The notes under the pieces were generated by a model. That model was not told the DNA's origin. It did not search any database and saw only the letters and a list, made by a program, of their open reading frames with translations. The position numbers and the translations under genes were made by a program. A stretch of DNA of 64,000 nucleotides from Streptomyces sp. P3 (lineage in GTDB: Bacteria > Actinomycetota > Actinomycetes > Streptomycetales > Streptomycetaceae): NCBI RefSeq assembly GCF_003032475.1, contig NZ_CP028369.1, forward strand, positions 8,804,001-8,868,000, in the 5' to 3' direction. Positions 15,167 to 24,590 of this stretch are shown one piece after another (position 1 is the stretch's first letter; the number at the start of each line of letters is the position of its first letter).

Positions 15167-15462
15167 CTCCGAAGCGTCGGCTGCGCCGTGGCGCGGTGGC
15201 GGCCGCGACCACGGCGCAGCTGCACGCCCTCGGAGTCGACCCGGCGTCGCACGCGCTCGCCGCGGTAGCGCTGCGCCTGGCCGCCGAGGTCGACTCGTCG
15301 CCGGACCCGAAAGCGACGGCGACCGCCGCGCGCGAGCTGCGTCAGGCCATGGCCGTCGTCGTCGCGGCCGCGCCCCCGAGGGAGCGCGGCGACAAGGTCG
15401 ACGAGATCGCCAAGCGGCGCGAACGGCGGCTCTCCCCTCAGGCCGACGAGGGCACCGGATGA
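15157..15462 (+). CDS. putative terminase small subunit
   Basis: A 101-residue protein, ATG at 15157 after GGGGTG. It has a basic N-terminus (APKRRLRRGA), a helical core (ALAAVALRLAAEVD…ATATAARELRQAMAVVV) and a tail with KVDEIAKRRERR, like actinophage small terminases. The assignment rests mainly on position: it overlaps the large terminase start by four bases and follows a repeat array. It would recognise the packaging site and load the genome onto the motor. Confidence 0.65.
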   Translation: MGDAPKRRLRRGAVAAATTAQLHALGVDPASHALAAVALRLAAEVDSSPDPKATATAARELRQAMAVVVAAAPPRERGDKVDEIAKRRERRLSPQADEGTG

Positions 15463-17027
15463 TCGGCTGCCAGACTCCCCGGATCCTGTCCGTCCCCTGG
15501 CGGCGGTACGCCGGCACCGGGCGCTGGGACGGCGCCGAGGACCGGGAGGCGCTGGACTTCACGTCGCCCTCCGGCCAGGAGTGCATCGACCTCGCCGAGG
15601 ACGCAGGCCTGCATCTCGATCCGTGGCAGCAGCTCGCCCTGCACCACAGCCTCGTCGAGGACGACGAGGGGCGCTGGCTGTCCCTGGACGTCGTCCTCAA
15701 CGTCGCCCGGCAGAACGGCAAGGGCGGGTTTCTCGAGGCCCGTCAGCTCGGCGAGGTCATCCTGTTCGGCGGACGACTGGTCATCCATACCGCCCACCAG
15801 TTCAACACCGCCCAGGAGTCCTTTCTGCGCCTGGACCAGGTGATCGAGGGGTCGTACAGCCTGAGCCGCCGCGTGAAGCGCGTACGGCGCTCGCACGGCG
15901 AGGAGGGGTTCGAGTTCTTCAACGGCGCCCGGATCCGCTTCCTGGCACGCGGCGGCGACTCGGGACGAGGGTTCTCCGGCGACCTGGTCCTCATGGACGA
16001 GGCGATGAAGCTGCGCGCAGCGCCGATCGGCGCCCTGATGCCCGTGCTGTCCGCCCGCCCGAACCCGCAGCTGGTGTACACCGGCAGCGCCGGCCTGGGC
16101 CAGGAGAGCGAGCAGCTGGCGCTGCTGCGCGCCCGGGCGCTCGTCGAGGGCGAGAGCCCCGACCCGTCGCTGTGCTACCTCGAGCACTCCATCGCGCCGC
16201 ACGTCAAGGAGTGCCCGACGGACGCCGAGGGCTGCATCGTGTGCGAGCTGCACGACGACCGCGGCGACGAGCGCTCGTTCGCCCGGGCCAACCCGGCGCT
16301 GGGCATCCGCATCCGCACCGCCTACGTGCTGCAGGAGATGCGCAGCATGCGGCCCGACCTGTTCGACCGTGAGCGCCTGGGCGACGGCGACTACCCCGAG
16401 GTCACGGACGAGACGTGGCAGGTCATCCCGAAGGCCAAGTGGGAGGCCTGCGAGGACGTCAAGTCGAAGCCCGGTGATCCGGTGGCGTTCGCCATCGACA
16501 CCAACCCTGAGCGGACCTGGACGGCGATCTCGGTGGTCGGCGCCTCGGGTGACGGCGTGCACGCCGAAGTGGTCGCGCACCGGCCCGGTACGGACTGGGT
16601 CGTCGACTACGTCGTTGAGCGCGATCAGAAGTGGAATCCGTGTGCCTGGGTCGTCGACGAGGGCGGACCCGCCGGTTCGCTCGTGCCGGCCATTCGCAAG
16701 GCGCTGGCGTACGAGGACGATCCCGAGCGGGAGGACCGGTCGGAGTTCCTGCGCTGCCCGAAGGTCCGCGAAGTGACGCAGGCCTGCGGGATGTTCTACG
16801 ACCACGTCATGGACACCGGCACCCTGTACCACCTCGGTCAGGCGCCGATGACGGCTGCGCTGGCGGGCGCCCGTAAGCGCGACATCGGCGACGCGTGGGC
16901 CTGGTCCCGGAAGTCGGAAGGCGTGGACATCAGCCCGCTGGTGGCGTCCACGAACGCGCTGTGGGGGTGGGCGATGTACCACGACGTCGAGCCGGAGGAG
17001 GCGGAGCCGTGGGGCTTCTACGGGTGA
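15459..17027 (+). CDS. terminase large subunit
   Basis: A 522-residue packaging ATPase/nuclease. The N-terminal ATPase has a Walker A-like ARQNGKGG (residues 83-90), and LVLMDEA with Asp180-Glu181 as Walker B and catalytic carboxylate. The C-terminal half carries FAIDTNPERTW and later acidic residues expected of the RNase H-like nuclease, as in HK97-type enzymes. Length is normal for the family. The ATG overlaps the small-subunit stop. It pumps DNA into proheads and cuts the concatemer. Confidence 0.92.
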   Translation: MIGCQTPRILSVPWRRYAGTGRWDGAEDREALDFTSPSGQECIDLAEDAGLHLDPWQQLALHHSLVEDDEGRWLSLDVVLNVARQNGKGGFLEARQLGEVILFGGRLVIHTAHQFNTAQESFLRLDQVIEGSYSLSRRVKRVRRSHGEEGFEFFNGARIRFLARGGDSGRGFSGDLVLMDEAMKLRAAPIGALMPVLSARPNPQLVYTGSAGLGQESEQLALLRARALVEGESPDPSLCYLEHSIAPHVKECPTDAEGCIVCELHDDRGDERSFARANPALGIRIRTAYVLQEMRSMRPDLFDRERLGDGDYPEVTDETWQVIPKAKWEACEDVKSKPGDPVAFAIDTNPERTWTAISVVGASGDGVHAEVVAHRPGTDWVVDYVVERDQKWNPCAWVVDEGGPAGSLVPAIRKALAYEDDPEREDRSEFLRCPKVREVTQACGMFYDHVMDTGTLYHLGQAPMTAALAGARKRDIGDAWAWSRKSEGVDISPLVASTNALWGWAMYHDVEPEEAEPWGFYG

Positions 17028-17212
17028 CCCGGTGGTCACGGCTGGCCCGGGCCAGGGCCGGCTACTGGGCGGGCTGTGCGGGGTTCTCCGTGGGCGCTGG
17101 GGTGCAGTTCGGGGTGGGCCTGGGGCTGATGGCGGGCGGGGCTCTGGCGGGCGCCTCGTTCCTGCTCCTCGTCGACGTCGACGAGGAGGAAGGAGAGGGC
17201 GATGGACGGTGA
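17024..17212 (+). CDS. small membrane protein in packaging module
   Basis: A 62-residue protein from a GTG overlapping the terminase stop. It has a basic N-terminus, then one or two Gly-rich hydrophobic helices (GYWAGCAGFSVGAGVQFG and LMAGGALAGASFLLLV), and an acidic tail (DVDEEEGEGDGR). The location between terminase and portal is common for orphan genes. The role is unknown. Confidence 0.55.
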   Translation: MTRWSRLARARAGYWAGCAGFSVGAGVQFGVGLGLMAGGALAGASFLLLVDVDEEEGEGDGR

Positions 17213-17447
17213 CCTGACGCTGCAGAAGGTGCCCGGCGGCATCCGGATCCTGCACGCGCCGCGGCTCACGTGCATCTCGCTGGAGGTGCTCGCCGCGGCC
17301 TGCGGCCACGCGGTGCAGGTGCACGGGGACTGCATCACGATCGCGGACCAGGTCGTCTACCAGGTGACCGCCTGGCAGGCCTCGCCGCCCGGGCTGACCG
17401 TCGCGCTGCTCGAGGACCGACGGCCGAAGACCGAGGGGGAGCGTTGA
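17202..17447 (+). CDS. small hypothetical phage protein
   Basis: An 81-residue protein; ATG at 17202 overlaps the previous gene by 11 bases with an AGGAGAGGG site. It looks mostly beta with a central helix (LTCISLEVLAAACGHAVQV). It is coupled to the portal gene by a TTGA overlap. No family is recognised. Confidence 0.55.
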   Translation: MDGDLTLQKVPGGIRILHAPRLTCISLEVLAAACGHAVQVHGDCITIADQVVYQVTAWQASPPGLTVALLEDRRPKTEGER

Positions 17448-18775
17448 CGAGTCTGTGGCAGCACGCGCGGCGCCCGGTCACGCGCGACGACGAGTCATGG
17501 TCGGTGGACGGGAACGTCTACTACGGCACCGGCCGCCCCGTCGACGGCAAGGAACGGCCGCTCACCTACGACTTCGAGGCGAAGGTCCGGCACGCCTACA
17601 AGGCGAACGGGCCGGTGTTCGCGCTGATGATGGTGCGGCAGCTGCTGTTCAGCGAGGCGCGGTTCCAGTTCCGGCAGATCCGCAACGGCCGCCCCGGCGA
17701 GCTGTTCGGCACGCCGGCCCTGGCGCCGCTGGAGACGCCGTGGCCCGGCGGGACGACGGGGAACCTGCTCTCGCGGTGGATCCAGAACGCCGACCTTGAG
17801 GGCAACGGGTACGTCACGAACTACAACCCGGGCCGACTGAAGATGCTCCGGCCGGACTGGGTGACGATCGTGACCGGGTCGCGTGAAGAGCCGGGGCTGC
17901 CGAGTGAGGCGATCGACTCCGAGCTGCTCGGCTTCATGTACGACCCGCCCACCGGCAGCGAACCGTGGTTCCTGCTGCCCGAGCAGGTGGGGCACTTCGC
18001 GCCGTACCCGGATCCGGAGTTCCAGTTCCGCGGCATGTCGTGGCTGACACCGGTGATCCGGGAGATCGTCGGGGACACCGCGGCGACCCGGCACAAGCTG
18101 AAGTTCTTCGAGAACGGGGCGACACCGCAGGTCATCGTCAGCTTCGACGCGAGCGTCACCGCGGACAAGGTCAAGAAGTTCGCGACGCTGATGAACTCCG
18201 AGCACGCCGGCGTCGACCGGGCCTACAAGACGCTCTATCTGGGCGGCGGGGCGGACGCCACAGTCGTCGGCAAGGATCTGCAGCAGCTCGACTTCAAGGC
18301 CACGCAGGGCGCCGGTGAGACGCGTCTGGCGGCCGCGGCCGGCGTCCCCCCGGTCATCGTCGGGTTCTCCGAGGGGCTGGCCGGGTCGTCGCTGAACGCG
18401 GGCAACTACGCCAGCTCGAGGCGCCGCCTGGCGGACGCCACGATGCGGCCGCTGTGGCGTGAGGCCGCCGGATCCCTCGCCCCGCTCATCGATGTCCCGG
18501 CCGGCTCCGAGCTCTGGTACGACGACCGCGACATCGCGTTCCTGCGTGAGGACCGCAAGGACGCGGCCGAGATCCAGGGGCTGCAGTCCCGCACGATCCG
18601 CCAGCTCGTCGACGCCGGCTACGAGCCCGCCAGCGTCGTCGCGGCGGTCGAGGCCGAGGACTACAGCCTGCTGCGGCACACCGGCCTGTACTCGGTCCAG
18701 CTGCAAAAGCCCGGCAGTGCAACGGCCGGCCCGGCGGCTGTGCCGGACCCGACGACGAAACCGGAGGTGACCTGA
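17444..18775 (+). CDS. portal protein (HK97-type)
   Basis: A 443-residue protein. The start is TTG at 17444, overlapping the previous stop with GAGGGGGA upstream. It matches the SPP1/HK97 portal layout: VFALMMVRQLLFSEARF near residue 50, GNLLSRWIQNADLEGNGY, LRPDWVTI, FRGMSWLTPVIREI, FFENGATPQVIV, then AAAAGVPPVIVGFSEG and SLNAGNY near residues 300-325. It forms the dodecameric vertex ring that terminase docks on and DNA passes through. Length is typical. Coding appears intact. Confidence 0.9.
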   Translation: MTSLWQHARRPVTRDDESWSVDGNVYYGTGRPVDGKERPLTYDFEAKVRHAYKANGPVFALMMVRQLLFSEARFQFRQIRNGRPGELFGTPALAPLETPWPGGTTGNLLSRWIQNADLEGNGYVTNYNPGRLKMLRPDWVTIVTGSREEPGLPSEAIDSELLGFMYDPPTGSEPWFLLPEQVGHFAPYPDPEFQFRGMSWLTPVIREIVGDTAATRHKLKFFENGATPQVIVSFDASVTADKVKKFATLMNSEHAGVDRAYKTLYLGGGADATVVGKDLQQLDFKATQGAGETRLAAAAGVPPVIVGFSEGLAGSSLNAGNYASSRRRLADATMRPLWREAAGSLAPLIDVPAGSELWYDDRDIAFLREDRKDAAEIQGLQSRTIRQLVDAGYEPASVVAAVEAEDYSLLRHTGLYSVQLQKPGSATAGPAAVPDPTTKPEVT

Positions 18776-18776
18776 C

Positions 18777-19598
18777 ATGGACGACGCAGCGTTCCTGCGC
18801 TACTTCCCGCTCGAGGACATCCATGTCCGCGCCGGCGGGGACGGCCGCACCGTCGAGGCGTACGCCGCGGTGTTCGACACCCCCGTCGAGATCCACGACC
18901 AGGACGGCGACTATCTCGAGCAGATCGACCGCCGCGCGTTCGACCGCACCCTGCAGCAGCTCGCCCCCGCGGGCAGCCGCAGCACGTGGCGCGTCGGGGT
19001 GTTCTACAACCACGGCCGCACGCTGTGGGGCACACCGTCCGAGCGGGGCAGCATGCCGATCGGGACGCCGGTCGAGCTGAAGGCGGACGCCCGCGGCCTG
19101 CTGTCGGTGACCCGGTACAACAAGACCGAGCTGGCCGACGAGGTCCTGGAGAACATCCGCGAGGGTGCCATCACCGGGCAGTCGTTCTCGGGCCGGTTCA
19201 CGCGTTCCGATCCGGGCCGTCCGCCGCGTGGCGGCTTCCGGGCCGACCGTGACGGCAAGCTCAAGACTGTGCGCCGGCAGGAGATCGCGCTGAAGGAGTA
19301 CGGGCCGACTCCGTTCCCCGCCTACCCGGACGCCGCGGTGATCGGCGTCCGTGCCGAGCAGATCATGCCGCTGCTCTCCGAGCTGTCTCCCGAAGAGCGG
19401 GACAAGCTCGCGCTCATGCTTCGGACCGGTACTCCGTTGGACCCGCCCGCCGAGGGCACTCCGACGGACCCGCCGGCCGCCGGCGGCCCCAACCCGGGGC
19501 CCGCCGCCGAGGACCCGCCCGCCCAAGGGCACTCCGCTCGGCAGAAGATCGCGTGGGCCAAGGTCCGCGCTGAGATCAAGGCCAGGAGGGCCCTGTGA
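18777..19598 (+). CDS. prohead maturation protease (HK97 family, U35/S78)
   Basis: A 273-residue protein. The N-terminal 190 residues form the prohead protease: His79 in FYNHGRTLWG and Ser136 in ITGQSFSGRF are the expected catalytic pair, preceded by the EAYAAVFDT opening typical of the family. The C-terminal 80 residues are Pro-rich and then basic, probably the scaffold-like tail. It cleaves the capsid delta domain during maturation. It is followed by, and overlaps, the capsid gene (GTGA). Confidence 0.9.
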   Translation: MDDAAFLRYFPLEDIHVRAGGDGRTVEAYAAVFDTPVEIHDQDGDYLEQIDRRAFDRTLQQLAPAGSRSTWRVGVFYNHGRTLWGTPSERGSMPIGTPVELKADARGLLSVTRYNKTELADEVLENIREGAITGQSFSGRFTRSDPGRPPRGGFRADRDGKLKTVRRQEIALKEYGPTPFPAYPDAAVIGVRAEQIMPLLSELSPEERDKLALMLRTGTPLDPPAEGTPTDPPAAGGPNPGPAAEDPPAQGHSARQKIAWAKVRAEIKARRAL

Positions 19599-21052
19599 CC
19601 ACCAAGAGGAAGAAGAAGAGCGACAAGCTCAAGGAGTCGCTCGAGGCGATCCGCTCCGAGCTCCTGGAGCTGGAAGAGGTCGAGGAGCCGACCGAGGAGC
19701 AGGCCACCCGCGCCGGTGAGCTGCTCGGCGAGTTCGACACCGCGCAGGAGGCGTTCAACGAGCAGCTCGAGCACGAGCGGCGCGTGGACGCCGTCCGCGC
19801 GGCCGCCGCCGTGCCCGGCGGCCAGGAGCGGGGCGACGGCGAGGGCCCGCAGTTCATGCGCTCGCGCGGCAACCCCTACGAGGAGCTCGACCGCGTGCGC
19901 GGCGCGAACCTCAACGAGCGGGCCACCCGCGGCGATCTGCGCAGCCGCGCCCTGTACGCGGTGGAGCTCGCGGCCGAGATGATCAGCGAGGACCAGCAGG
20001 AGCGCGTCGAGCGCCTGGTGCGCAGCGACCGCCGCGGCCGGATCGCGCAGCACCTGCTGCTGACCGGCTCCGACGAGTACATGCGGGCGTTCGAGTCGCT
20101 GCTGGAGAACGCGGGCAACGCCGCGCTCCTCGACGAGGACGAGTACGCGGCCTACCGGCTGGCCGAGGCGCACCGGCGGGCGATGACCCTGACCGACGCG
20201 GCGGGCGGCTTCCTGGTGCCGTTCACCTCGACCCGACGATCATCCTCACGAACGCCGGCAGCGCGAACCCGTTCCGGCAGGTGTCGACGATCAAGACGAT
20301 CACCACGGACACGTGGAACGGCGTCTCCTCCGCGGGCGTGACCGCGGCGTGGCTCGCCGAGGCCGACGAAGTCACCGACGGGTCGCCGACGTTCGCCCAG
20401 CCGTCCATCAAGCCGGAGAAGGCCTCGGCATGGGTTCAGGGCTCGTTCGAGGTCCTGGCCGACTCCGGGTTCGGGGCGGAGGTCGGGCCGCTCCTGGCGG
20501 ACGCCAAGGACCGCCTGGAGGCCACGGCGTTCGCGACCGGCGACGGCAGCGGCAAGCCGAAGGGCGTCGTCCCCGCGGTCGCCGCGGTGTCCGGGTCGGT
20601 CGTGGCTTCGGCGACCACCGACACGTACGCGGTCGCCGACGTGTACGCCGTCGAGCAGTCGCTGCCGCCGCGTCACCGGATCACCGGCAAGCCGTCGTGG
20701 ATGGCGGCCAAGCCGATCATCAACAAGACCCGGCAGTTCGACACCGCCGGCGGTTCCAGCTTCTGGGCGAACCTGGGGATGGGCCAGCCCGAGCAGCTGC
20801 TCGGCGCGCCGATCTACGAGGCGTCCGCGATGGACGGCACGATCAACGCCGGCGCGGAGAACTACACGCTGCTGCTCGGCGGACTTCCGCAACTACTACA
20901 TCGTCGACCGGGTCGGGATGACCATGGTCTACGAGCCGCTCGTCAAGGGCGCGAGCGGCCGGCCGACCGGCGAGGCGGGCTGGTTCGCCTACTGGCGTGT
21001 GGGCGCCGACGTCGTCAACGCCGACGCCTTCCGGCTCCTGAACGTCACCTGA
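19595..21052 (+). pseudogene. major capsid protein, HK97 fold, two compensating frameshifts
   Basis: The start (GTG 19595) opens a coiled-coil delta domain (KESLEAIRSELLELEEVEE) and runs to GGFLVPF. One C is missing near 20224, where FHLDPTIILTNAG is expected; the body then continues in another frame (TTDTWNGVSSAGVTA … PSWMAAKPIINKTRQF) until an extra G at 20881-20882 restores the first frame for DFRNYYIVDRVGMTMVYEP. The ending is LLNVT. Corrected length is about 485 residues, normal for the family. Both indels lie in 2-3 base homopolymers, so read error and true decay are both possible. Confidence 0.85.
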
Positions 21053-21066
21053 TTCCACCCACCCCC

Positions 21067-21098
21067 GGGGCGCGGCCTGCACATAGCGGCCGCGCCCC
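21067..21098 (+). terminator. hairpin after capsid gene
   Basis: GGGGCGCGGCC (21067-21077) pairs perfectly with GGCCGCGCCCC (21088-21098) around a 10-base loop, followed by TCCTCGTTCC. It lies 15 bp after the capsid stop. It is a likely terminator or mRNA-stabilising stem that keeps capsid mRNA abundant. Confidence 0.7.
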
Positions 21099-21118
21099 TC
21101 CTCGTTCCAGGAGCACCC

Positions 21119-21484
21119 GTGTACCGAGCGAAGGAAACGTTCTGGGCGCCGGGCAACCGGCACGTCGTCAAGGGCGATCTGGTCGCCGCGCACGACGCCG
21201 TCATCAAGGGCCGTGAGGACCTGTTCGAGGCCGTCGTCATCCCGCAGGCACTCCCGCCCGCCGAGGCCGACGCAGCGCAGCAGGAAAGCGAGCCCGCAGC
21301 CACCGACTCCCGCCCCGCCGACGAAACGCCCGAGGCATCCGGCCCCGGCCAGGAGCCCACGCAGGCTCCCACGGCCGACGGTGCGGACGACGGCGGTTCG
21401 CCCCCGGCGGCCGCGGCCGCCAAGAAGACCGCGGCGAAGAAGACCACCGCCCCGCGCAAGCCTGCAGGAGGCGACGCGAAGTGA
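21119..21484 (+). CDS. phage head accessory protein with Lys/Ala-rich tail
   Basis: A 121-residue protein from GTG after CAGGAG. Residues 1-45 form a small beta domain (YRAKETFWAPGNRHVVKGD), common right after capsid genes in actinophages. The rest is acidic and disordered, ending in KKTAAKKTTAPRKPAGG, a histone-like basic tail. It is probably a minor head or head-completion protein. Coupled to the next gene by overlap. Confidence 0.6.
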   Translation: MYRAKETFWAPGNRHVVKGDLVAAHDAVIKGREDLFEAVVIPQALPPAEADAAQQESEPAATDSRPADETPEASGPGQEPTQAPTADGADDGGSPPAAAAAKKTAAKKTTAPRKPAGGDAK

Positions 21485-21924
21485 AGCGCACCGTCTACAA
21501 CCACGTCCGCGCCAAGGCAACGCTGGCCATCGTTGCGCGGACTGCGACCGCGAACGGCACGGCCGTCGACCGGAAGCTGTCCGGCGCGTCCGGAACCAAC
21601 GAGTGGTTCCAGTCGGCGACGCTGCTGGTCCACACCGGAGCCATCACCGATGGCACGCACGCCATCACCCTGGAAGTGTCCGACAACAACAGCGACTGGA
21701 CGGCCGCGGACGCCTCCGATGTACAGGGCTCGCTGCCCTCGATCGGCTCCTCCGACGACGACAAGATCTACGAGGTCGGCTACACCGGCACCAAGCGCTA
21801 CCTGCGGGCGGTGACGACCGCGTCGGCACCACCACGGGCGGCGTCTACGGGGCGACGATCCTGCTCGGGTTCCCCAACGTCGTTCCCCTCCCCGCACATG
21901 AGGGGGCCGGCGTGGCGCTGTTGA
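21481..21924 (+). pseudogene. virion structural protein (decoration-like), frameshifted
   Basis: GTG start overlapping the previous stop. The first 115 residues read as a beta-sandwich (TDGTHAITLEVSDNNSDW … YEVGYTGTKRYLRAVTT). One G is missing near 21825, after which the expected ending SGTTTGGVYGATILLGFPN is in another frame. No stop is reached in the corrected frame before the next gene, so a second defect is likely near 21900. Similar proteins sit between capsid and connector genes in many siphophages. Confidence 0.6.
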
Positions 21925-22385
21925 CTCTGGCCGAGGCCAAGGCCCAGCTCAACCTGACCACCGACACCGACGACGCCCGAGCTGCAGACGTACGTCGACG
22001 CGGTCACCGCGCCGATCGAGGAGTACATCGGTCCGGTGGAGCCGCGCGAGGTGGCCGAGCGGCACGACGCGGAATCCGGGCGCCGCATCCTGGTGCTGCG
22101 CACAACGCCGGTCCTGTCGCTGACGTCGGTGGAACCGCTCCTCGACGGCGACGTCGCCTACCCGGTCGACGGTCTGGTCCTGGACCCGGACACCGGGGAA
22201 GTGCGCCGCCGGGACCGGGGATGGTTCCGCGGCCTGCTGCTGCTCACCGTGCAGGCCGGGCGGGCCCAGACGCCGACGACGGTCAACCTGGCGGCACGGA
22301 TGCTCGTTCAGCACCTGTGGCGCACCCAGCGCCCGCCCCGCAGCGGCGGGCTGGCCGGCGGCGGCGAGGACTACAGCGTCGGCCA
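21912..22385 (+). pseudogene. gp6-like head-tail connector, frameshifted and cut at the 3' end
   Basis: The start GTG at 21912 gives ALLTLAEAKAQLNLTTDTDDA, the classic opening of HK97 gp6-type connectors. An extra C at 21976-21978 shifts the frame, after which LQTYVDAVTAPIEEYIGP and the rest follow. The protein reads to GGEDYSVG near 22380 and then runs into the antisense end of a host gene; the connector's final residues and every later phage gene are missing. Confidence 0.75.
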
Positions 22386-24590
22386 GCCGCTGTGCACGTT
22401 GCGGATCTTGTAGGTTCCGTCGCCCTGGTCGAGCAGCGTCCATCGGTGGTCGGCGGTGCCGTTGTCCGACCACTGCAGCACGGTGGCGCCGTCTGCCGTG
22501 GACATCTCCAGGATGCCGAGCACCCTGCCGCTGTTGGCGTTGCGGAAGCGGAACGCGTTTCCGTCGGTGATCATTTCCCAGTTGTGGTCGGCGGTGCCCG
22601 AGTCGTTCCACTGCAGGGCGCGGCCGCCGTCGGCCGTGGACATGTTCTGGATGCCCAGCACGAGACCGCTGCCCACGTTGGCCAGCCGAACCGTGGCGGC
22701 GCCGGTGTTCCAGTAGACGGTGTAGTTGTGGCCGTGCGCGTTGTGGAACGGCCCCAGGTTGACGGTGGAGCCGTTGGCCGTGGCGGTGAAGGCGAGCGTA
22801 CTGCCGCTGGTCCGTGTGATCGAGGACGTGTTCAGGGACGGGAGGGAATCGAGCGAGGAGTTCCCGTAGTCGCCGGACAGGACCACCGGGCCGTAGGTGA
22901 TCGCGGCGGCGTTCGCGTTGTCGTTGGCCGCTCGCATCACGATCCGCATGGGCAGGCGGACGGTGACCGTGTCGCCGGAGGCCCAGGAGCGGTTCAGGGT
23001 GGCGTAGCTGCCCGGGGTGGCGGTGATGGCCTGGGCGACGCCGTTGACGCTGACGGTGGCCCCGGTGGTCCAGCTCGGGATGCGGACGCGCATCGCCCAG
23101 GTTCCGTTGACGTTGCCCGTGACCTGGAGGGTCGTGGTGTCGCTGTCGGGGAACGAGGTGGTCTGGGTGAGCGTGATTCCGCGCTCCGACCAGTTGAGCA
23201 CCGAAGGCACGAACAGGTTCACGATCAGCGTGTTGTCGGTGCGGAAGTAGATGGAGTCCATCAGCCTGGTGTGCATCTCCAGGCCCGTGCCCTGGCAGCA
23301 CCAGAAGGTGCCGTAGTCGGTGCTCCAGGTTCCGCCGCCCCACGCCGGGCCCACACCCCGTCGGCCTCCCGGGTTGAGCGGGGTGAAGTAGGTGACGTGG
23401 CCGTGGTCGTCGGCCGGGTTCTGCTGGCCGATCATCTGGTTGAGCCATGCCCGCTCGTAGTAGTCGAACAGCGCGGCCCGGTTCGGGTCCAGGGCGAACA
23501 GTTCCCGGGTGAGGGTGAGCATGTTGAAGGTGTTGCAGCTTTCGCAGGTGTCCTTGTTCAGATAGCCGGCGATGGCGTTCGGGGCGCGGAAGTGCTCCGC
23601 CTGGCTGTTGCCGCCGATGGCGTAGGTGTGCGCGTTGACGGTGATGTTCCAGGCGTTGGTGGCGATGTCCCGGTAGCGGGTCGTGCCGGTGGCCTTGTAC
23701 TCCCGGGCGGCCCCGATCCACTTGGGTACCTGGGTGTTGGCGTGCAGCCCGTTGAGCTGGTCCTGGCCGGACGCCAGGGGGTCGAACACCGCGGCGTGGT
23801 CGAACCGCTGGGCCACGGTGCGCCACCGAGCGTCGCCTGTCTGCTGGTAGAGATCGGTCAGCACGGTGTTCATGCCGCCGAACTCGGTCCCCAGCATGGC
23901 CTGCATCTGCTGGCCGCTCAGCCGGCCGGTACGCCCGTCGACCCACGCGGCCAGGGCGAGGAGCACGTCACGGGCCTGGGTGCTGCCGAGGAGGCGCCAT
24001 ACGTCCAGGAGGCCGGCAAGGGTCTTGTGGATGGTGTAGTACGGCACGTTGCCGTTGGTCAGGGTCCGCTGCTCGAGAGCGGTGAAGTCCGACTCGGGGT
24101 AGCCGGAGAGGTATCCGGCGCCGAAACCGGCGGCGCCGTTGTTGGCCTGGCATTTGGCCAGTTCCGCGACCATGGTGGTCGCCTTGTCCCGGCAGACGGT
24201 GTCCCCGGTCACGGCGTACAGCTGAGCCCACGCCGTGAGGAAGTGCCCTTGGACGTGGGTGCGGAAGGGGAACGTCGGCGCGTCCCAACCGCCCGTGGCA
24301 GCTGCGCCGTTGGTGGACAGCCGGTGGTTGGCGCGGAAGTTGTACAGCAGGCGGTCGACGTCGACGAACCGCAGGTAGTTCCGCGTCCGGTTCTGGTTGT
24401 CCAGCCACCGGCTCGCGGTGAGCCGGACCTGGCCGAGGCCGAAGGGATACGCGGTGACCCCGATGTCGGCCCTTGCGGGAGGGACGGCAGCGTGGGCGGG
24501 AGTTGCGCCGAGGAAGGGTCCGGTGGCAGAGGCGGCGGCGGCCGCCCCGGCTGCTTGCAGGAGACGCCGTCTGCTGACGGAGGAAGCCAT
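22371..24590 (-). CDS. GH127 beta-L-arabinofuranosidase, truncated lectin tail
   Basis: A 739-residue secreted enzyme. The N-terminus SVSRRRLLQAAG is a twin-arginine signal ending near AHA-AV. Residues 40-600 match the GH127/DUF1680 family: Glu350 and Cys352 (CESCNTFN) with Cys431-Cys432 (FWCCQGTG) reproduce the zinc-bound Cys/Glu active site. The C-terminus carries two ricin-type lectin repeats (GIQNMSTADGGRALQWND, GILEMSTADGATVLQWSD) and the start of a third, which is cut after RNVHSG by the phage junction. It should release beta-linked L-arabinose. Substrate binding by the tail may be reduced. Confidence 0.88.
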   Translation of the reverse strand: MASSVSRRRLLQAAGAAAAASATGPFLGATPAHAAVPPARADIGVTAYPFGLGQVRLTASRWLDNQNRTRNYLRFVDVDRLLYNFRANHRLSTNGAAATGGWDAPTFPFRTHVQGHFLTAWAQLYAVTGDTVCRDKATTMVAELAKCQANNGAAGFGAGYLSGYPESDFTALEQRTLTNGNVPYYTIHKTLAGLLDVWRLLGSTQARDVLLALAAWVDGRTGRLSGQQMQAMLGTEFGGMNTVLTDLYQQTGDARWRTVAQRFDHAAVFDPLASGQDQLNGLHANTQVPKWIGAAREYKATGTTRYRDIATNAWNITVNAHTYAIGGNSQAEHFRAPNAIAGYLNKDTCESCNTFNMLTLTRELFALDPNRAALFDYYERAWLNQMIGQQNPADDHGHVTYFTPLNPGGRRGVGPAWGGGTWSTDYGTFWCCQGTGLEMHTRLMDSIYFRTDNTLIVNLFVPSVLNWSERGITLTQTTSFPDSDTTTLQVTGNVNGTWAMRVRIPSWTTGATVSVNGVAQAITATPGSYATLNRSWASGDTVTVRLPMRIVMRAANDNANAAAITYGPVVLSGDYGNSSLDSLPSLNTSSITRTSGSTLAFTATANGSTVNLGPFHNAHGHNYTVYWNTGAATVRLANVGSGLVLGIQNMSTADGGRALQWNDSGTADHNWEMITDGNAFRFRNANSGRVLGILEMSTADGATVLQWSDNGTADHRWTLLDQGDGTYKIRNVHSGWPTL

